From assembly GCA_013399895.1 (NCBI GenBank), contig VXBA01003830.1, forward strand, positions 186,001-250,000: a stretch of 64,000 bases of DNA, read 5' to 3'. The notes below the pieces were generated by a model. The model saw nothing but the letters and a program-made list of their open reading frames with translations. It did not search any database and was not told the origin of the DNA. This DNA is from Serilophus lunatus. Lineage: Eukaryota; Chordata; Aves; Passeriformes; Eurylaimidae. The translations under genes and the position numbers were made by a program. Every line of letters begins with the position of its first letter. Positions within the stretch are counted from its first letter, which is position 1. Below are positions 61,401 to 64,000 of this stretch, piece after piece.

Positions 61401-64000
61401 CTTTGAGAGTACCCTGACAGACATCCTTCCCTTTGCAACCTGATAACCAAAGGGAATAGACCTGGGACTTACCCAAGTTCTAAATTACATAAAGAAGGTA
61501 TCTGTTTTGAGTAATTTTTGGCTCCCCAAAAGTGCAACTCCCATGTAGATATAAGTTTAATTTAGGGCTTATTCTCCTCTAGGATAGCACCTGAGCCTTG
61601 TAAGCAGTTCCCACAAAGGTGTAGGCTACATGCTTAATTCTATACTTACAGCAATTAACTGAAAATATAAAAAAATATTTATATACACAGAGCAGAAAAT
61701 AAAACAGCTTGTAATATAATGGGGGTAAGGCAAAAATTATATATTGCTATAAAATCTTATTAAAAATTATATATTTTTCCAGTAGCTTTAGCTGGGAAAA
61801 GGAATGGGGGACTGTAATTGTCCTTTAGCTGCACAGATCACATTGGAAAGGTTATTTAATATTTATGTTTCATAATGCTTTATTTCATTCCTATTTTATG
61901 TGAACAATGTGATTCTATCAGCTTCTACCTCTACACTGAAATTAAAACCGTTACAGTTACAGTAATGCTTTTTTAAAAAAACAAAAACAAACCCTAAAAC
62001 TTGAGCAGAGCCTCCACTCACAGGAAGTACATTAAACACAATCTTCCCAGGATACTGAGTGTGGTGAGCCAGTGGAGCAGAATTCCTGGGGATGTCTTTT
62101 AGTACTGTATCTGCAAGTCCTGTGTCAATCCAAGGGATGACTTCCCAACAGGTATGTCAACCTTTTCAGCTGGTAATGCTAAACATCACTGAAGAAGGGA
62201 TTGGGAAGCAGCTGTAGCCTTCAGAAGTCGAATGAGTGGCCTGCACTGTGAGAATTCATCAGAGTAAGTATCACAAGTAGAATAGGAGACACCTCCACCC
62301 ACCGTTTCTAAATTAGTCAAGCTTGCAAAGTTACGTTTCCAATCCCAGGAATACTTCACCTCATAATGGCTAGAGACTGTGTGATACTACTCAGAAACAG
62401 TTCCTGCACCAGAGACTCTGTTCAGGCAGGAATCTGGTGGAGAACTGGGAGCATTAAGTGGTTGTTAGGTTGAAACAGAATCTCCTGAACTACTGAGTGA
62501 TAATTAGGCTTTCACTGGGAAAAGAAAAATATAACTTAAAGGCCTTTACTAAACTTGGTTCCTCCTGTAGTGTTTACCTACCAGCTGTTCTCCTAAGGGG
62601 CTCCCTTCTGAATTATTCAGTTCCACAATACAACATAGACTCCTACCCAGGGAACTGAAATATTCAGAGAAAAAGTTGAAATAATAATCCAACTAGTCTC
62701 AGATTCTGCGTAATGAAACTCTGAATTCCTCTTGCTAACTGGGGCCCAGTGCCCTTTGAGCTGCACCAGTATATTGCACATGTGTAAAAATGGGACCAGT
62801 TTCAGGTGTCTGGTCTCTGGTGGTGCCAGCAAGAGCAATTCCCTATTGCTGCAGGGTGAGAGAGGGCACCCGACATGCTGGCAAACCACAAAATGGCCCC
62901 TTGGGAAGAAAGGCTTTAACAAGAGGGACATTAAAAAAATAAAAACCCTAAGAATTGTGCTGTAATGAGGGATGAAGAGTAATCCTTGCTATACTTAAGC
63001 TGACCTTGTTAATTTTCCTAGGTTTTAGAGAAAGATTCACAAAGGCTGAATGAAATTTCTCACTAATTCTTTTGTTTGAAGGGCAGCAAGACAATCTGCT
63101 TAATTATTTTTGGCAGTTAAGTCTGTTTTTGAAAAACTTGTAAGTAATACTCTGTTAGAGTAATTGCTTTTTCTGTATATACAGCTCTTTATTAGTGTTT
63201 TTGTATTTTTGTTTTTATTATAAACCCTGTAGGGAATTTTTTTCTGCCAAACTATTTTATATCCTTGGCTTCCATTCTGCCTATATAGTTTTTGCCAGAT
63301 TTTCCTGTATCGGTCCCTGACAACCACCATAATTTAAGAGGGATGTGTGTTTTTTTTCTGTATTTTTAAAATTTTCACCAAAAATATTCCATTTTGAGAC
63401 ATAAAAACCCCCAGAGATTGATGATTGAATACGATTCTTGAGTATATTAAACCCTTCTCATCTTGGCATTGCGAAAACCAAAGAGAGACTTTAACTCCAC
63501 CTGTAATTTGTACAGACCCCAGGCCACTGTGGCTGGGGATGCTGCCAGCACTGTTCCCCAGGCAGTGACAGCACAGTACACAGCTCATTATGCACTGATA
63601 TTCCACAGGGAATTTTTTATTTCCCCTCAGGCCAACACAAAGCTACTTTTGACAATATATAGGCAGTATTGTTTTAAAAAGAACTGCACCACCTGTCTTT
63701 CACAAGAAACTCTGTATGGGAAGTTACAGAAAATATTGTCTTCCTTTTGAGGAAACTGTCTTCTAGAAATATCACGGGGTGCAGCCACTTGCACAGTTAG
63801 GTTTTACTGTTTGTAAGGACAGTGACAGAACCTTCTAAATGCACAAATAATTGGCTGGACTGGCCAGTGTCTGTCACATTATCTTGGCCACAGTGAAGCC
63901 TGTGCTTTTTAGGTATCCTGCTTGGAGTCACCTGTTTCTTCTGGATTATAGATCTGCTCAGTTATGAGTCCCATGAGCTTTTTTTACACCTTCCAACATG

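Larger units (their letters stand above)
44906..64000. other. Downstream intergenic region, no identified gene
   Basis: There is no recognisable protein family, CpG island or RNA gene here. Two CR1 fragments lie at 54283 and 58376. Exon-like islands are listed separately. In mammals ENTREP2 (FAM189A1) lies beyond the 3' end of TJP1; its first exon was not seen within these 19 kb. Confidence 0.6.

Noticed and set aside
1..64000. CRISPR arrays, operons, phage or plasmid features, and a novel multi-gene system
   Set aside because: The window is vertebrate genomic DNA with one intron-rich gene; no regularly spaced repeats or prokaryotic gene layout were seen.

Overview
This is a vertebrate nuclear genome window, almost certainly from a bird. 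It has no operons or prokaryotic signals. It holds one large, intron-rich gene on the + strand, and its interspersed repeats are mainly CR1 retroposons (four copies recognised) whose ends resemble avian CR1 tails. The translated exons match tight junction protein 1 (TJP1, ZO-1) nearly residue for residue. The introns are compact, about 40 kb from the second exon to the stop codon, which fits a bird. The species cannot be named from sequence alone.

Layout: 1-3573 is non-coding and most likely the end of TJP1 intron 1; the first coding exon, about nine residues in mammals, lies upstream of the window. From 3574 to 43428 I reconstruct 27 constitutive coding exons, numbered 2-28 by analogy with the 28-exon mammalian gene. 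All have GT-AG introns, and every phase joins without a frameshift. Together they give 1,760 residues plus TAA: PDZ1 (exons 2-5), PDZ2 (5-7), an RS/acidic linker (8-10), PDZ3 (10-12), SH3 (13), hinge and guanylate-kinase-like domain (14-18), acidic U6 region (19), the alternatively spliced alpha segment (20), the long Pro/Tyr-rich actin-binding tail (21-25) and the C-terminal ZU5 domain (26-28). Residue numbers below count from the first codon of exon 2. The 3'UTR runs from 43429 to about 44905, with three AATAAA signals.

Noteworthy within the gene: a 51-nt, frame-preserving cassette exon candidate at 35158-35208 inside the largest intron; the symmetric 252-nt alpha exon; a 5S rRNA-derived SINE in intron 2; a strong internal start codon in exon 2; and two CR1 copies in introns.

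From about 44906 to 64000 there is no gene I can identify. The stretch contains two CR1 pieces and several short exon-like islands with good splice sites and open frames (44973, 47512, 51800, 56742, 58149). Some can be joined in phase into a small hypothetical + strand transcript; this is unproven. I found no undescribed multi-gene system. The best leads are the cassette exon, the 5S-derived SINE and the downstream islands.
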